Assembly: GCA_017542695.1 (NCBI GenBank)
Contig: JAFXWT010000080.1
Location: 1 to 15,236 of the forward strand
Direction of reading: 5' to 3'
Source: Clostridia bacterium
GTDB taxonomy: Bacteria; Bacillota_A; Clostridia; Oscillospirales; CAG-272
Length of the DNA stretch: 15,236 bases
Shown: positions 12,997 to 15,236 of the stretch, piece after piece
Position numbering within the stretch: the first letter of the stretch is position 1
Layout of the letters: each line of letters starts with the position of its first letter
The notes under the pieces: generated by a model
What the model was told of the DNA's origin: nothing
The model's input: the letters and a program-made list of their open reading frames with translations, nothing else
Databases searched by the model: none
Made by a program: the position numbers and the translations under genes

Positions 12997-14747
12997 AAAG
13001 CAAAAAAAATAAGCTCGCCGAATCCTTCGGCATTTTCGCTCTCATCGGCAAATACGAACCGTGCTATTTAGCATTTTCAATTCCGCAAATGCTTCTTGCC
13101 TCCGTTTTAACCGTATTTTGCGTGTATTTTCCAAAGCTTTTTATAGAACAGCTCGAAAGCGGTGGCGCATATAGGAAAATCGCGGTAAATATTCTCCTTT
13201 ACATAGCCATTATGCTTGTCATCAAAGGGCTGCAGTCGTTTTTTGGCAATAAAAGCACTTTTTACATTGAAAGATTTTCAAAAAAGATACAGAAAAAGGC
13301 AGGAGAGCTCACAATGGCTCTTCCGCTTGAAAGCATGGAGGGTGCCAATTTCAGCGACAAGCTAGCAATGGCAAACAACGTTTCACAAACCATAGGAGCG
13401 CTTGGCATTCTGCAAAGCATCATATCAAATATCATCACCATAGCAGGACTTTCTGCAATTATCACAAGTCTTGACATAATCTTTATCATCACAGTAGGAA
13501 TAGTTCTGCTTATAAAGATACTGTTCGTATATCTTACGTATCGCCATAACAAAAAGCGCCGCAAGGAATACGCGGCAAACGACAGAGTAGGAGATTATCT
13601 GAGTAATGTCGCATATTTTAATCCCGGTGCGGCCAAGGAGCTGCGCATCAACAACATCGGAGATTGGTTCATGACAAAGATAAGCGGATACCGCGAGAAA
13701 ATGTTGCGTATGCAATACGGAGATTTCGGCAGAGGCGCGCTGTTTGAATGTATATCCGCAGTTATCATGGCGGTGCAGTCGTTTGTGATACTCGCCGTTC
13801 TTTCGTCAAGAGTTATCGACGGATTTATCGGCATTGCAGATTTCACAATGTATTTTTCGGCAGTAACCGTTCTTACCTCAACGCTTTCCGCAATAGTCGG
13901 AGAAATCGGAGAATATAACCGTCAGCAGCTTTATCTTTCGGATTTTGACGCGCTTGCTGGCGATAAAAAGCATTATGAGTCGTCCGATACGATGCCGGCA
14001 GGACTCGACATCGTATTTGAAAACGTATCGTTCAAGTATCCGAACACAGAAAAATACGTTCTTGAAAATATAAATATCCGAATACCGGCCGGAGAAAAGC
14101 TTTCCGTCGTCGGCAAAAACGGCGCAGGAAAATCCACGTTTATAAAACTCCTCTGCCGCTTCTATAAGCCCACCAAGGGACGCATAACGATAGGCGGAGT
14201 CGATATAGAAAATATCGGCGATGAGGAGTATAACAAGCTCATTGCGGCAGTTTTTCAGGATTATCAAAATCTCGCATTTACGATTGGAGAAAACGTCTCA
14301 ATGGGACGTGCGAAAAATAATGTAGAGCTACTGCTCTGTGATATCGGACTCGGCACGCTTATAAGCCGTCTTCCAAACGGAGCAGATACGTATCTTACGA
14401 GAAGCTTTGACTCAAACGGCGTTGAGCTATCGGGAGGCGAGGGACAAAAGCTTGCCATAGCAAGAGCCGTATATAAAAATTCGCCTATTCTCATCCTCGA
14501 CGAGCCAACTGCCGCGCTCGATCCCAAAGCGGAAAGCGAGATATACGACAGTTATTTCCGTATCGCCGCAAAGAAAACGACGATATTCATTTCTCACCGT
14601 CTGTCGTCATCAACGGTAGCCGATAAAATCGCGCTGTTTGAAAACGGAAAAATAATGGAGTACGGAACGCATACCGAGCTTATGAAGAACGACGGGGAAT
14701 ACGCCAGAATGTTCGATCTTCAGAAGAAGGCATATGCCGAAGCATGA
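12993..14747 (+). CDS. ABC exporter half-transporter (permease + ATPase), second of pair
   Basis: A 584-residue protein with helices near 25-50, 65-83, 140-180, 250-272 and 284-305. Its ATPase domain has Walker A GKNGAGKST (374-382), Gln422, signature LSGGEGQ (479-485), Walker B with Asp503 and Glu504, and His535. Both partners keep the catalytic Glu and switch His, so neither nucleotide site is obviously dead. The start overlaps the previous stop in ATGA, with a GGGGG run just upstream as ribosome binding site. Composition matches the first ABC gene. A role in export of the cluster's peptide is inferred from position; the pair could instead be older host genes that the AT-rich cluster landed beside. 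The stop codon abuts a strong terminator. Confidence 0.9.
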   Translation: MKSKKNKLAESFGIFALIGKYEPCYLAFSIPQMLLASVLTVFCVYFPKLFIEQLESGGAYRKIAVNILLYIAIMLVIKGLQSFFGNKSTFYIERFSKKIQKKAGELTMALPLESMEGANFSDKLAMANNVSQTIGALGILQSIISNIITIAGLSAIITSLDIIFIITVGIVLLIKILFVYLTYRHNKKRRKEYAANDRVGDYLSNVAYFNPGAAKELRINNIGDWFMTKISGYREKMLRMQYGDFGRGALFECISAVIMAVQSFVILAVLSSRVIDGFIGIADFTMYFSAVTVLTSTLSAIVGEIGEYNRQQLYLSDFDALAGDKKHYESSDTMPAGLDIVFENVSFKYPNTEKYVLENINIRIPAGEKLSVVGKNGAGKSTFIKLLCRFYKPTKGRITIGGVDIENIGDEEYNKLIAAVFQDYQNLAFTIGENVSMGRAKNNVELLLCDIGLGTLISRLPNGADTYLTRSFDSNGVELSGGEGQKLAIARAVYKNSPILILDEPTAALDPKAESEIYDSYFRIAAKKTTIFISHRLSSSTVADKIALFENGKIMEYGTHTELMKNDGEYARMFDLQKKAYAEA

Positions 14748-14782
14748 ACAGAGGGCGCAACTATGTTGCGTCCTCTGTTTTG
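14747..14782 (+). terminator. Rho-independent terminator of the peptide cluster
   Basis: A 15-bp stem (one G-U pair) with loop TAT (14762-14764) is followed by TT. Its first base is the last base of the stop codon of the second ABC gene, so it ends the operon. Confidence 0.82.
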
Positions 14783-14878
14783 CTATAAGCATATTCGTGT
14801 GGGTTGTTTTATATTTCCTTACTGAATGGGGATGCGGACGAAATCTTGGACCAAATATAGGAACAGGAGATAAAAACG

Positions 14879-15236
14879 GTGGCTAAATATACAGTAGAAG
14901 AAAGGAAACGAGCGGTCGAATTATTGATCCAATACGATCTAAGCATCCATGCGGTAATAAGCGAATTGGGGTATCCATCTAGAGGAATGTTGTATCTGCG
15001 GTATCGGGAGTATCAAGCCTGTGGCAATGTTGACAAATTCAATCAACCAAAATCCAAATATAGTCCAGAGCAACGTAAACAAGCCATAGAGTATGTATGT
15101 ACTGACGGACTTGGCAATCTTATTAAACCGAGTCATGTGACACAGCGGTTCTCTGATCTGCTAAAAAAACACAATATGAAACATATTCGATTTCACGACC
15201 TTCGTCATACCTTTGCAAGTTTGCTGATAAATAAAG
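14879..15236 (+). CDS. IS3-type transposase OrfA fragment joined to tyrosine recombinase, 3' end outside window
   Basis: One open frame from GTG (AGGAG 9 bases upstream) to the window edge joins two unrelated genes. Residues 1 to about 72 look like the helix-turn-helix OrfA of an IS3-family element: VAKYTVEERKRAVELL at the start, then SELGYPSRGMLYLRY, then a second repeat starting YSPEQRKQAIEY. This second repeat should continue as another helix-turn-helix. Instead, from about residue 73 (base 15095) the sequence becomes the C-terminal catalytic part of a phage/transposon tyrosine recombinase, with GNLIKPSHVTQRF and the active-site box RFHDLRHTFASLL (His106, Arg109, His110). The recombinase has lost its N-terminal and first catalytic parts, so it is probably inactive. 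It is most likely a recombination scar rather than a working enzyme, marking mobile DNA at the right flank. Confidence 0.78.
   Translation, partial: MAKYTVEERKRAVELLIQYDLSIHAVISELGYPSRGMLYLRYREYQACGNVDKFNQPKSKYSPEQRKQAIEYVCTDGLGNLIKPSHVTQRFSDLLKKHNMKHIRFHDLRHTFASLLINK

Noticed and set aside
11206..14747. Peptidase-containing (C39) bacteriocin exporter
   Set aside because: Both ABC proteins begin directly with transmembrane segments; no N-terminal Cys protease domain or Cys/His motif is present.
1..15236. CRISPR array
   Set aside because: No series of regularly spaced identical repeats was found; the three tRNA-derived repeats are too far apart and unevenly spaced.

Overview
The window looks like the genome of a low-to-mid GC Firmicute, most likely a Clostridia-class gut or rumen-type bacterium. 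The signs are strong AGGAG-type ribosome binding sites, near-perfect sigma-A promoters (TTGACA-N17-TATAAT), lipobox lipoproteins, a PadR regulator, and a radical-SAM peptide system of a kind known mainly from Clostridia. Base composition is mosaic. The genes at 766-2791 and 11206-14745 are comparatively GC-rich. The block at about 4070-11190 is very AT-rich.

Left part (1-4066): the 3' end of a PD-(D/E)XK-like protein; an unrecognised protein with two similar halves; a convergent M28 peptidase lipoprotein; and an unrecognised small lipoprotein. Two copies of a 28-bp sequence (2953, 3874) and a longer third copy (4006-4061) match the 3' end of a tRNA-Ser gene read on the minus strand. The third copy starts exactly at the anticodon loop and has lost its 5' half, as expected at the junction of an element integrated into a tRNA gene.

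Middle part (4067-9395): an AT-rich gene-poor stretch; a padR regulator whose overlapping partner gene carries an in-frame stop; divergent promoters around 5607-5686; and then a rightward operon. In order, the operon holds a BtrH-like protein, a transglutaminase-like protein, a radical SAM/SPASM maturase (CcpM-like), an acyl-carrier-related protein, and a 37-residue Lys-rich/Cys-containing precursor peptide followed by a hairpin.

Right part (9418-14782): a protein joining an S8 subtilisin-like protease domain to a P-loop domain of the TIGR04066 peptide-maturation type, then two half-size ABC exporters that overlap by ATGA and probably form a heterodimer, closed by a terminator. The reading is a RiPP (ribosomally made, modified peptide) cluster related to the CLI_3235/CcpM class. 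The maturase would modify the precursor on its Cys residues, one or more of the protease-like proteins would remove the leader, and the ABC pair would export the product. The acyl carrier and BtrH-like proteins hint at an acyl-transfer step that I cannot prove. The window ends inside a frame that joins an IS3-type transposase OrfA fragment to a tyrosine recombinase fragment, so both flanks of the cluster show traces of mobile DNA.
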